In this document: positions 35,105 through 45,647 of the stretch, piece by piece
Layout: each line of letters begins with the position of its first letter
Numbering within the stretch: position 1 is the stretch's first letter
NCBI GenBank assembly: GCA_021432635.1
Contig: MU270028.1
Location: forward strand, 1,178,323-1,242,322
Origin: Thozetella sp. PMI_491
Lineage: Eukaryota; Ascomycota; Sordariomycetes; Chaetosphaeriales; Chaetosphaeriaceae
Direction of reading: 5' to 3'
DNA length: 64,000 bases
Made by a program: the position numbers and the translations under genes
Notes under the pieces: model-generated
The model's database searches: none
Seen by the model: only the letters and a program-made list of their open reading frames with translations
Told to the model about the DNA's origin: nothing

Positions 35105-35747
35105 TATTGCCGATGGAGACGCTTGGCTCTGCCAATTACGTATGCGTGGTCAATCTTGTATTTGAGCGAAATCTCTATTTTTCTACCATGGGTAGGTCAG
35201 AAGCCTAAGAAGTTTGCCTTGAAACAACGTAACAACCCACCTTTATGAGATCCGTATATATGGGAACCAACCCTCGCGCCACCCAATGCTATATGACATG
35301 TCAAGGCAACAGCGACGGGACAATGGTGACTCAGGAGGGGGACGAAAATGCGGATGCATGAAAATTAATATCTATGTTTCAGTGTTTCAAACCAATAGAA
35401 GATCGTACTTGCTTCTCTGTTGGTGATAGCCTTGCGAGGATGCATGAGGCCTACCATCCGTTAGTGATAGCCTTCGAGGATGCATAAGGCCTACCATCTG
35501 TTGGGCAGTTGTGGCTTTTCCGTTGGTCTCAGTGACGTTAGCTGCCCAATCACTGGCCATGGGTGTTCACCGAGCCGCCACTGCAGTATCCCACATGCTT
35601 CTAGCCAATGTCTGGCCAAGTTGGCGGGTCGCACAGAGGGCGGCCGGCAAGGTAGACTTGAGGCAAACTATTGTGGCCATTTCCTTCTTAAGGAGCAGGA
35701 CTAATCCTGCCCACATCCGTCTTCGAAAAGCGTATGGCTTACCCAAG
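35105..35747. promoter_or_regulatory. Bidirectional promoter between RBR ligase and Ubl genes
   Basis: The two start codons face away from each other across 643 bp with no other gene between. The spacer contains a 41-bp tandem duplication at 35419-35499. A shared promoter is an inference from layout. Confidence 0.5.
35419..35499. repeat. Tandem duplication of 40-41 bp in the divergent promoter
   Basis: Copy 1 is 35419-35459 and copy 2 is 35460-35499; they differ by three substitutions and one deleted base. The shared core GATGCAT(G/A)AGGCCTACCATC contains AGGCCT, a palindrome. Recent duplication of a potential regulator site. Confidence 0.85.
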
Positions 35748-36613
35748 ATGTCTTCAGCCGCTTCATCATCGCGTCCGCACGGCGACGACTATGTGCGCTT
35801 CTTGGAGGCCACTGCCAATACCAACGACGACGCCAATGCTGATAACGAAGCGCGCATCCAAACGGTAACTTCCAGTATGACAGTTGGAAAGGTCAGGGCT
35901 GAACTCACAGACGCAATGGGAATGCTTGACATAGATACGGATGCACTTATCATGGCCTTTGGGAAGATCGTGCTTGGCGACGGCAAGTTCTAGTTCTCGC
36001 TATCGGCTTTCCATCCGATGCTGACCGCCTTAGATGAGAAACTGCTTGAAGAATATGGCGTCGAAAATGTGACCATACCTCTCGATTTCGCGGCATAATT
36101 TTATCTAACTTAACTAGGGCGATACAGTTGTGTGGGCACGAAGCGTCACCCCAGTGGAGGATAGCGACCCAACCCTTAAAACATTATTCTTCATGAGTTG
36201 GGATTCTACTCAGTTCCACCTAAAAGATGTACCTCTGTCATTGTCAGTCAGCAACCTCAAGAAACGTGTGGCCTTGCACCGCGGATACGACCCTGAGACA
36301 ATTCGGTTTCTGTGGGCAAACAAGCAGCTAGAGGATGGTACGCTTGATACTCTAAACTTGGAGCTTTGCATCGTTGACTCGGCCCCACAGAACGTACCCT
36401 GGAGTCCTACAGTCTCAGAAATGTAAGGCTAATTTCTATTTCGTTGCATTCGTCTCTATCGCTGAAACGCCATGCAGGAATCGACTGTGCACATGGTCTC
36501 ACGAGTACTGGGAGGAGATAATCTTGACACTATCACTTAGGGAGCTAAAGAAGATACCTAGCCCTAAATTGACTCCATCACGCAAATCTCCATCTTCTGT
36601 ACGTTTTTTGTAG
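35748..36613 (+). CDS. Protein with two ubiquitin-like folds
   Basis: Four exons: 35748-35982, 36034-36068, 36118-36422 and 36478-36613; 236 residues. Intron 1 starts with GC (GCAAGT), not GT; see separate entry. The first fold runs from about residue 36 to 100 and ends EEYGVENGDTVVWARS, the usual last strands of ubiquitin-like domains. The second, about 111-175, has LKKRVALHRGYDPETIRFLW then ANKQLEDGTLDTLNL, directly comparable to ubiquitin's loop around AGKQLEDGRTL. Neither ends in Gly-Gly, so conjugation is unlikely; a scaffold or adaptor role is more probable. The tail (WSHEYWEEIILTLSLREL) is helical and unassigned. An in-frame ATG exists at 35511, but 35748 is preferred because homology-like sequence begins after it. 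It may work with the divergent RBR ligase. Confidence 0.75.
35983..36033 (+). other. GC-AG intron in the Ubl gene
   Basis: The 51-nt intron begins GCAAGT, has a GCTGAC branch-point-like element and ends CTTAG. Without removing it a TAG stop interrupts the frame at 35991-35993; no GT donor gives an open join. With it, the codons around the junction read GDDEKLLEEYGVEN, as expected for the domain. Confidence 0.75.
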
Positions 36614-37288
36614 CTATTGCCATTCTGTTTTCGAGCCTAAAACTGGCAAATAACTGCAAAGCTAAATCTATCTGGTCCTAGAATGAGATAGCTCCTTCCT
36701 CTCTCCTCTCTGATTGTCTAGTTTTTGTTATAATATAACTATGGTGAATGTAGGTGTCGTAGCTTGCTGTCGGTGGTGAATTTGTCGGCGGTTGTGATGC
36801 GATGAGATTTTACGTATCACTGCCCATCGTTTGGATACTCTGGGAGCGCAAGGTCGATGATCATCTCCCATATTTCGAGAGGGAAGGCGCCGGGACGAAT
36901 CGATTCCCCGTAATGCTTCTTGGGAGGATCTTTCGTGAGCTACGACGACTGCGAAATCATGAAAATTCTAATAATAATCGCACAACTCATCGGGGATTTT
37001 GATGGAACCCTAGACGCTTGGGGTTGACAGAGCCTTGTCTGATCTGACATTCTTATGCGAGGTTTGGCTCTTGGCTCTGGGAGTGACTCATCGGCCATGC
37101 AAGGGTTAGGGCTGAGGCTGGTTCTCTCCGTCAGAGCCTCGCCTACCTATACGTACAATATCGAGCTGTCGCGGCTTTTCCTCCTCCTCTTGGCACACAA
37201 ACTCCGAATTTCCTTGTGGTAGAGCCTCCTCGCCTAACTATACTGTTTTACTCTGTGTTTTATCACTCTGAAATATCTGGCTATCACT
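36614..37288. other. Intergenic, no gene recognised
   Basis: No recognisable frame. The last part is the leader of the small coiled-coil gene. Confidence 0.4.
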
Positions 37289-37589
37289 ATGACTTCTGTG
37301 GAAGACATCGCGTCTAAAATTGAGGAAATCACAGGATTGGTTAAAGGAGGAAAAGTCGAAGAGAGGGGAAAGTGGATAAAGGAGTACAAATTACTCCAGG
37401 ACGAGCTGAAGGTGGCTAAAGCCGCCGAGGAGGCATCCCGGAAGCAAACCGAAGAATCAACTAGCAACAACGACGCCCAAACTCCGCGTAAGCTTTCGGT
37501 ATCCAGTTGTTCGCCGTCGTTAGTCTTAACTAACCCATGATACTGCAGAATCAAATCTCCAAGAAAATGACGACGAGACTAAATCATAA
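37289..37589 (+). CDS. Small coiled-coil protein
   Basis: Two exons (37289-37487, 37549-37589), a 61-nt intron with GTAAGC donor and TAACTAAC branch region; 79 residues. The sequence is a charged amphipathic helix (EDIASKIEEITGLVKGG, KEYKLLQDELKVAKAAEEA) followed by a Ser/Asn/Gln/Asp-rich acidic tail. No family is recognised. The clean splice signals and helical periodicity support a real gene; otherwise a frame of this size would be ignored. Confidence 0.5.
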
Positions 37590-37825
37590 CCCTGACATTT
37601 ATTCGAGCTAGACCACGATTCATCCTCTGGTATGACGGTATGGAGGTTACATATTTGTTAGGCATAGTCAATAAAACCCCAAGATACAGTCGCGAATATG
37701 CTATATTCAACGTATACTCTGTGCCAAATACGCCTGAGGGAAGAGGCGCTATCGTTGAAACACTAGAAACACTATTGCCTAATCCCGCAGATCACACCTC
37801 GCTATAGGAGCCATCGTCCGCCCAT

Positions 37826-40082
37826 TTAGAACCCCGACTCCGTGATGGGCCGGATGGGGGTGATATTCCATCGCTCTGTAGGGCGCCCAATATTGGCCTG
37901 GTTCATAGCGACCCTGGGCCCACCTTCCATTGTGTCCAAGTACAGGTCCTTCCCGCCATACAAGTTATTCAGGTGCCACGATCCGTCGCCCCACGGAGCA
38001 ATCTCCCAGATCTGGCCGGAGAAGGGCCCAGCTGTTGCCAGGTGTGGTTTGGTCTTGTCATTGCCGTACACATCTAGCTGCCTAGATGCTCTGAGGAACA
38101 ACGTGCGGAGCGCATACGTGCCCGCTCCATTGGGTACGATCTGCCAAAATTGGCCGGAAAAGTTTCCAATTCGCGACATCTGGACCAGGCCCTCCGTGTT
38201 GCTTCCGCCGTCGTTGATTACATCAAGTGCGCTAGCAGGGGGTTCATGTTAGCAGAGCTTCTATCAATAGAGAGCAATCAAGATACGGAGATACTTACTA
38301 CCCGGCGAAGGTGTTCGTTAGGCGATACCACATCTTTGGGTCAAATGGGCCGGTTGGTGGAGGCGTGGTGGCTTTGACCGTGATGTTGACGCTCATCGTC
38401 GGCGCACTGGGGGGAATGTTGGTGACGGAGACGAAGGTGTCGGTCCCCGCGTATGACTTGGAATTCGGGTGAGAGGTCGCGTTGAGGACCGTATTGTTCG
38501 CGACACCGGGGAAGGGATCGCCTCCATCACCAAACGACGTCTTGGCCTCCAGCTGTTGGAAGCCATCGGCCTGCAATAGGCCGATCTTCGGATGCCATTC
38601 ATTGGTGTTACTGTCAACGGAATCATCGACGTGCCATACTAGCAGACCGCTTGCGGGAAGCGAGCCATCGAAACCTGTCAGTTGGCGATTCTCGAGGAGG
38701 AAGTATTCCTGACTGCTGGTATCACCATCCTTCCAGAGGCGGTGCGTCGTGCGGCAGGACTTCACATCTGGCAGAGAGATTTGATGGTTCTCAGTCTCGT
38801 TAGTCACATCAATCCAGCCTTGGTTCGCTTTGCACCCTACATGAGGTTAGCATATGGTAGGCCAGGCGTTAGAGTAGCAGACGAGGGGCGTTTACACGCT
38901 GACGGGTGCACTGGACGGTCTCCGCCACCACCCCAGCTCCCGTACGACATCAGGCACCAGTTACCAATACCGGCAGACGTACTGTCCGTGTCATAGAGGT
39001 CAGGCCATCCAAAGACTTCTGCTTGTTAGCATGCCTGGTCAAAAATAGGGAAGATGGATTGCCTACGTAAGTGGCCTAACTCATGCGCACTCACTCCCAC
39101 TTTAGCGTCTTGCGGAATAGTCAGGAAGCCATAGACTTTGACATCTTCCGGCAACCTGTGGTTAGCATTCTTCATCCTCGATTATTGAAACAACATGGTT
39201 TGGTATTGGCTCACTGTTTAGCTGACGCTCATTCGGGATTGTCCATTTCACGCTCCAGATGTCGTTGAGATTCCCTGTCTGCTCTGCACCAGATCCTGCG
39301 TGGACCACACAGAAAGCATCGATCTATAGTCACGTCAGTATGCCTACCGAACCATACCTGAGGATGACTTACGTAGCCGTTTCCATCATTGTCGTACTTG
39401 TCAAAGTTAACTTGGCCCATTGCAGCACTGACGGCCTCGTCGGCCATGGTCATGGAGTTTGGGGCGGGCCAGCCTCTTCCATAGTTTCCATTGGCGTAGT
39501 AGGCTTTATCGTGGCTCAGAGTGAACGGGCCAAGGACATCTCCGGCGAGGGAGATTTTGCCTCCGGAGACTTCTTCGTAGTACTCCTTGACTGAGCCTGT
39601 GGCCAACTGCCCGGTGGAGAAGAACAGCTTCTCGAAACGCTCCTTCGTTCCCGCCGGCATCTTGACATCCTGGAAGTCGACCAGGACTAAGACGGCGCTT
39701 TACAATGTTAGCTACTGAACAACCTGGATGAGATAGGCAAGAAGCCTGGGAACCTCTTTTTGCGCGAGTCTGACACTTTCGTATATATCACCCAGGTTTA
39801 TACCTACTTCAGCGGGCCCCTCAGCGGCGCTCTCTCCAATGCAGCACGAGTCATGGTCCGAATCGAGATAGATTCATGGAAGTGCGATTTGGGAAAGATA
39901 AGACCGTCATTAAGACCCGGGATATACCCAGTACCGTGGCCCGGGCCGAACTCGTTTATCTGAGTGCTAGTGGCAGCCTTGTTGTCGCCGCTTTGGACGT
40001 TAAGCAGGGCAGCATTCCGGCGGATAAGCAGGTCTGGATGCGGAGGAACCGCACACTGACTGTCTTCACAGCGAGGAGCCAT
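37826..40082 (-). CDS. M6 family metalloprotease with C-terminal ricin-type lectin domain
   Basis: Seven exons: 39808-40082, 39373-39697, 39215-39323, 39067-39144, 38896-39015, 38299-38836 and 37826-38231; 616 residues. Residues after the N-terminal proregion (VLVLVDFQDVKMPAGT) follow the immune-inhibitor-A-like M6 pattern: YDNDGNGY, VVHAGSGAEQTG, then the zinc site HELGHLLFGWPDLYD, which is assembled across an intron, and GNWCLMSYGSW. The C terminus (WYRLTNTFAGYALDV, FSGQFWQIVPNG, FSGQIWEIAPWGDGSWHL) is a beta-trefoil of the ricin-B type. A secreted protease targeted to glycans is the natural reading, yet no signal peptide is visible from 40082 or from the upstream in-frame ATG at 40103. Two acceptors (before 39144 and 39015) are atypical AAG sites, so those joins are less certain. 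Confidence 0.8.
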
Positions 40083-42115
40083 GTTGAGCAATGAGAAGGG
40101 CAAGGATCTGAACAGGTTTGAAGTGAATACTCGAGGTACTTGGAGAACTCACTTGTTCTACTAGTAGCTGATCAGAAAGTGATATATAGGTGTGTCAGTA
40201 GCAGGTATGAGGAGAAGAGTAGACCCAGCATGTTCTTTAGCGATGGCCAGGGACTAATTGGCTCATAAATAGTACTCAAAAGTGCAAATACGAGGTGAAG
40301 ACAACTTGCCAAGACCGCTGGGCACCCCGAGAGGTGAAACGTCAGCCGCCGGCGGCGCGGTTTTGGAGAATCTTTGCACAGCGCGCATTTGCATGTGGCT
40401 TCGACCTCTCAGACGGCGCACCGTAGTTCACCCAATTGACCTGGCCCTCGTATTGCACTTGTCAGCCTGCGTTGGTGCTACAGCAGTGCCAAGAGAATAA
40501 AAGCTCGAGGAATTCTTCAGCTGCCTACCGCTCAGCCAAGGAGCCAGCCACACTGGCAAACAACAACCCTATGACCTACTCATCCAAGGGTCGAATAGGA
40601 TAGCAGTGACACGTGGGGTATTATGGCGCCTTCGCCGTGGCGTAGCTGAGGTTGTTGGCTGGCCATAGCGTCCCCGCACACCCGCCCATAAGCCATTTTG
40701 GCTTCACTTGCTTACTCTACAGCGGCCTTAATGCCAGCCGCCGAATTGGTGCGCACATAGCCAGCCTCTAGCCAGTTAACCTGAAGCTACCGAAGCTGAT
40801 CTGAAACAGTCTCGGCATCATCGAATAACCAAGGCACAGCAATGTGCTATTAGTACCTGTCTTCACACTTATCTCTTCCCCCATCATTGGCTACCTTGTT
40901 ATGCGCTGACGCGTGCGCTACTCGAATAAGCGTTCCTATCGACTAGTCTCGCATTAGGAAGTACGCCTAACCAGTTAATCTCGACGACTTATCAACTGCG
41001 CAACAGAGAAAGGAACACCACAGCCACTTCCCAGGTCGGCTGATCAAAGCACTTGGGGGTCTAGTCTACCGTCACAATTCGGGGAAGGCCGTCGGCTTCT
41101 GTAGCGATGCGACAACGCGTTTATTGGTGCACCATACAGCCAACGATCTTTGGTGATTTGAAAATAGCAGACAATGGCAGCTGTCATGTTAGGACACGAC
41201 CCTAGACTCTACTCTGCATCAGTCGCTCCTCTAAGTCTCGATTTCTCTCGACTCTCTGACCTCGAGACCGCCGTAGAAATAACCAGTTCCTTGGAGGAGG
41301 GCCAAGCGCAATGCGTCCAGGACAGTGCAGTTTGCTATATAATTTCCAGGGAGTCTAATTCTGGAAGGATGGGAGTAAAAGTCAATTCGTCACCATATCG
41401 TTGAGGACGTCGTATAAGCAATATCCATAGCAACGCATTTTTCCAAACTTGGTAGGTCAACTACCGGTGCCTCGGGGCTAGGTGGTAGTCAACTAGAACG
41501 CTGGCGTGGAGACGATGGGTTCAACTCGACCCGGCTGAATTGCATAACCACCTATCCCGCGTCGTCTTTGCTACGCTTTTTCATGATTCCACGCATCTTT
41601 ACTCAGACGCGGCCATACACCCGTATTCCGGAAGGCAATTATAGGTACCTAATGCACTACCTAATGTACCTAGCCTAGCAGTGATCCACAATCTCGCAGC
41701 AGGCTTTGGAGTCTTTGGGACATTGCCCCGCACCAGCCGTTTTTGTACTGGATACCTAACTAGCCGGAGCTGGCCGGACAATGCGCACGCACGGTAGGCT
41801 ATACGGAACCGGGAGCTCAATCCTTTATTCATTTTCTTAGCTGTGCTGTGTCACATTCGAGAGCTAGGATCCTCGGACTGATTGAAAACTCCGGTAAAGC
41901 AAGGCAAAGGCACTTTGTGCAAGCCGGGCCTTCGGGTCCAATATTTATCCTTTCCGAGCTGAAACAGCCACACCTCAACATCTCCCATCAGTCAGCCTCG
42001 GTAGCCCCGGTACTTCTGCACTCACCACCCCGAGCGTTGGCCGTTACCCCTCAGAGATGTGACACTCCAGCGCCACAATCCCGGGCTCTCAGCTTCGTGT
42101 GTAAAGTCGGCAGCA
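40083..42115. other. 2 kb intergenic, no gene recognised
   Basis: Divergent region between the protease and phospholipase genes. Frames are short and unrelated to known proteins; no RNA gene was seen. Confidence 0.45.
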
Positions 42116-44104
42116 ATGGCGCACGATACAGCATCGTCAGCGCCTACCGATGTCGCCCCCTCCATCTTTGCCGACTCAGTCATTACCGACTCGGTCATCG
42201 CAGACTCAGTCATTACCGACTCGGTCCTTGAGCAGTTAGATGGGCCACATGACAAGAAAGAGCGCATCAAATGGCTACTGCGCAAGCTCAACCCCGTGTC
42301 GCCCCGGGCGAGAACCGATATCCGTATCATCCGGAACTATTTCAGGGCGGACAAGCACGCCAAGGAGGAAGTAAAAGACACGCACAAACACCCTGAGATC
42401 CTGCAGGTTGCCCATGTAAGAACAGGCGTCGGGTTGTGCCCGGAGGAAATCGCTTTCGCCGCGGAGAGGAAAGAGCACGTGCGCCGGCATTTCGCTCGCT
42501 ACCTTGATTTAGATCCCGAGACAGTCAATCCGGATGACATCCCGACCGTGGCTCTCGGCGGCAGCGGCGGGGGCTTCCGTTCCATGATTGGGTTCCTCGC
42601 ATACTCCGCCGAGATGAAGAAAATGGGCTTGTGGGAGCTATTGACATACGTGGCGGGCGTCTCGGGTTCCTGCTGGTCCATCGCAGCCTACTTCACCTTT
42701 GGAGATCTGAGCATGGAGAAAGTACTCGAACACTGCAAGAGGAGATTCCATCCCCATCACCCCCTTTCAGACGATGCCATCAGGGCTGTGTTATCCACTC
42801 CCGGCGCGGTCGACTTGCTCATTGGCCCGCTCGACATTAAAGATAACACTGGTCTCAATGTCGTCCCGATGGACTACTATGCCGTGCTCGTGAACGGCCA
42901 CATTTTCTTGCACGACGAAGAGGAGATGCCGGACGATGTCGCGCCGTCAGAGACCTCTGCCGGGTTCAGAGAAGAGTGGTTCAAATGGACCAACGCCCAA
43001 CAGCATCTCAAGAACGGCGCGGAGCCGCTGCCAATCCTCACGGCCATCCGACACGATCGGCCGTGGAAATATTGGGTCGACAAGGAGGACCCATTCCAGC
43101 CAGACGAACGTTATTTTAAAACCAAAGATCCTTCGTCGTACGCTTGGTGGCAATGGTACGAGATGACGCCCTTTGAGATTGGGTGCGATGAACTGGAGGC
43201 ATGGGTGCCGACATGGGCGTTTGGAAGGCCGTTCGACTCGGGGACATCAACGCTCGGGCTGCCCGAGCACTCGCTGGCTCTGCTGCTCGGGCTCTGCACA
43301 AGTGCTCCTGCTGGGTCGATGAGCTCTTACATCGCTGTCATCAAGAGGAATCTCCCAGGCAACTTTTTTGGCCGGCAGATTCATGACCTTGCTCTGCTCA
43401 TCTCCAGGTTATGGGGGAAGCATAGCACTGCTGTCTTTGAGGGGCACCACCCGCTGCATGCTTGCAACGAGCACAACTTTTGCTACCACCTGACCAAGGA
43501 ACGCCCGCCGGGGATCCAGAATTCACCACGGATCCACCTAATCGATTCCGGCATAGATAACAATTGCCCGACCTATGTCATGCTCCACCCTGAGAGAGAG
43601 GTGGATGTGATCCTCAATATGGATGCGTCCAGCGATGTCGAGAAAGACCAGCAGGAAAGGATTGACCAAATAGGCGGACGGAGGGGCATCAAATTCACAA
43701 GACGCTGGCCAGATGACACGCCATATGCACAGATATTCGACGGCGTGTTGTCTGGCAAGCCTGAGACGGTTGTGGACTCTTACGGAAAGACCGTACCGAC
43801 TCCACCAGGCCCGATATGCCGCCACGAGTGCTCTATGGTTTATATGCCTCTGCTGCCCAACGAAAAGGCGGTCCCGGGATTCAACCCCTGCAAGGAGAAG
43901 TTTTCCAGTTCTTACAACCTCGTGTGGACCCCTGAGCAAATCGAAACGTTAGTCAAGGTCTCAGTCGCGAATGCCAAAGCAGCGGAGCCAGTGGTGAAGA
44001 AAGTGCTGCGTGAGGCGTACGAAAAGAAGAAAGCGTTGCGAGAAGCCTCATCTGCGTCATCAACACAGGACGCCCATAGTCCTGGTTCATCTACTCCTGG
44101 ATGA
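42116..44104 (+). CDS. Cytosolic phospholipase A2 / lysophospholipase-type protein
   Basis: Single exon, 662 residues from this ATG (681 from an in-frame ATG at 42059; the later one starts directly with MAHDTASSAP and is preferred). The cPLA2 catalytic elements are present: oxyanion loop GGSGGGFRSM (148-157), nucleophile Ser in GVSGSCW (S183) and the catalytic Asp in LIDSGIDNN (D477). No C2 domain and no signal peptide are present, as in other short fungal cPLA2s. Expected reaction: hydrolysis of acyl chains from glycerophospholipids at intracellular membranes. The N terminus has four DSV(I/L) repeats and the C terminus a Lys/Glu-rich helix and Ser-rich tail. Confidence 0.9.
   Translation: MAHDTASSAPTDVAPSIFADSVITDSVIADSVITDSVLEQLDGPHDKKERIKWLLRKLNPVSPRARTDIRIIRNYFRADKHAKEEVKDTHKHPEILQVAHVRTGVGLCPEEIAFAAERKEHVRRHFARYLDLDPETVNPDDIPTVALGGSGGGFRSMIGFLAYSAEMKKMGLWELLTYVAGVSGSCWSIAAYFTFGDLSMEKVLEHCKRRFHPHHPLSDDAIRAVLSTPGAVDLLIGPLDIKDNTGLNVVPMDYYAVLVNGHIFLHDEEEMPDDVAPSETSAGFREEWFKWTNAQQHLKNGAEPLPILTAIRHDRPWKYWVDKEDPFQPDERYFKTKDPSSYAWWQWYEMTPFEIGCDELEAWVPTWAFGRPFDSGTSTLGLPEHSLALLLGLCTSAPAGSMSSYIAVIKRNLPGNFFGRQIHDLALLISRLWGKHSTAVFEGHHPLHACNEHNFCYHLTKERPPGIQNSPRIHLIDSGIDNNCPTYVMLHPEREVDVILNMDASSDVEKDQQERIDQIGGRRGIKFTRRWPDDTPYAQIFDGVLSGKPETVVDSYGKTVPTPPGPICRHECSMVYMPLLPNEKAVPGFNPCKEKFSSSYNLVWTPEQIETLVKVSVANAKAAEPVVKKVLREAYEKKKALREASSASSTQDAHSPGSSTPG
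42170..42229 (+). repeat. Four 15-bp coding repeats in the phospholipase N terminus
   Basis: Units at 42170, 42185, 42200 and 42215 encode ADSVI, TDSVI, ADSVI, TDSVL. A 30-bp higher order is evident: the pair of units is duplicated with 27 of 30 identical bases. Length variation between strains is likely. Confidence 0.9.
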
Positions 44105-44554
44105 TACATTACGGAAAGTCATTATAGCATGCAGCTGCGAGAACTCATTTAGGCTCGGTGTTTTCTGCGTAAAGAGAAGAGCGCAGGGATAAATCCAACC
44201 TCTTGGTTGGCTCATGCTAGAAACTGAGCCTTTGGCTTACAGGTCACCTAGACCGGCGATATCTCGAGTTGTAACAACCATGTGTCCAATACGAGTGCCG
44301 CCTTTCTCTGTTTTGTGCTACATTAGTCGGCGCTTACTTGGTTGCACTTTGAAGAGGCTGTTGGTACACAGCCACCACGGTTAAACAGCATAGTCCCGCT
44401 GGCCGGCTGGAACTGATATACCCTTCACGCAGTATCTACACGACCCGCAAGTTGCTAGCAGCATTATCTCCCGCAATTTGCTCAGAAAGCATGAGGAATT
44501 TCCCGAGATATTTTCCTTGCCGAAATCTGAGTGTAGATGAGTTGCAACTTCGTC
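44105..44554. other. Intergenic, no gene recognised
   Basis: This may contain further decayed upstream parts of the HET-type relic, but no recognisable HET core was found. Confidence 0.4.
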
Positions 44555-44888
44555 TAGTGTCGATCGTACACAAGAAAGTCGGGAGCGGTGTATGGATGAA
44601 GTCTTTCGATTCATCACGTTCATACAGTTTGGACTCATCAATAAAAAGCCCTTCGTCACCTCGACAAGAGATATCCGCATCGCTGAAGGAGTTCAATGCT
44701 TGGTACCAGGCGACCTCGTCGGCCTCTTCTCCGGAGGCACAGTCCCATTTAGTCTCAGGTCGCTAGAGGAGGACTTTTTCGGGGCGTGCTACACTACCAG
44801 ATTGATGGAATCTTCGAAGCAGTCCGAGTTTCTGAGTGGAAAAGAGTTGGTCGAATATGAGCTGATATATCCTGCAGTGAGGCCATGA
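44555..44888 (+). pseudogene. C-terminal relic of a HET-domain protein gene
   Basis: The frame ending at 44886-44888 reads RDIRIAEGVQCLVPGDLVGL, FSGGTVPFSLRS and FFGACYTTRLMES. This is the typical C-terminal module of fungal heterokaryon-incompatibility proteins (a test-for-display of GD.V..L.GG..P..LR...Y..VG..Y...(M)). The N-terminal HET domain (YEALSYTWG, RxWIDAICIDQ) is not present upstream on either strand. It is therefore a truncated remnant, separate from the intact HET gene at 52-54 kb. Confidence 0.65.
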
Positions 44889-45063
44889 ATGCCTTGTCTT
44901 CAAGGAAGCTATATTCATATGCCACCGGCGGAAACTTCATATTCCCTATTAGGACCCGGAATGTCACAAGATCCATACTGGAGTATGGAAACAAGCTGTG
45001 TCAATGGGTATCTACAACAACGGAAATTGTAAACCCTTTAACCCTAACCCAAAGGTGTGCAGA

Positions 45064-45647
45064 TCAATGCATAAGCCCTTCAAACTTTTGGGCCCCATCC
45101 ACGCCAGTAAACCAGGCAACGCGGCTCTTGGTGAACTGCTCAATCTGAGGCTTTAACTTGGTCTCATGAAGGGTAAAGTCGTCCACGGTACCAATTCTCA
45201 GGATGCTACATCCTGGCCATCCTGCGCCGACGCGGTACATGAGCGAGCCGCAGGTGGAGCAGAAGTAGTTAGTCATGAGCCTGCCGGCGGCCACGGTCTT
45301 TGCCTGGCCATAGGCGGTAAGGTTCTCGCGGCCGCGGAGATGCTTCAGATGTGTGTCGGCGACGGTGAAGTTGGACGCGAAAACGGAGGCCGTGATCTTG
45401 CGGCAGTCTGTGCAGTTGCAGACGAAGGTGTTGATCAAGCCGGGGCCTTGGGTAGGCTAATCGTGAGGCGAGGAGGTTAGCGGTCGGGATTGGATAAAGC
45501 GTATATAGGACGAGGGGCTAAGTTTACAAATGCGAGCTGCACAGCTCCGCAGAAGCAGGTTGCTGTAGCTTCATCTTCCTTGGACCAACCATCACTCGCA
45601 CCGCCGGCGAGGGGGAAATGGGCCCCAGGCTTGTCAGAGGTGGCCAT
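45064..45647 (-). CDS. GFA/CENP-V domain protein (glutathione-dependent formaldehyde-activating family)
   Basis: Two exons (45528-45647, 45064-45456), a 71-nt intron; 170 residues. Zinc-binding Cys sets of the GFA fold are all visible: TCFCGAVQ near residue 33, VCNCTDCRK after the intron, and YFCSTCGSLMY. Family members bind two zinc ions; a few act on the formaldehyde-glutathione adduct, but most fungal paralogues have unknown substrates. A cytosolic location is expected. It overlaps no neighbour and is adjacent to the HET relic. Confidence 0.85.
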
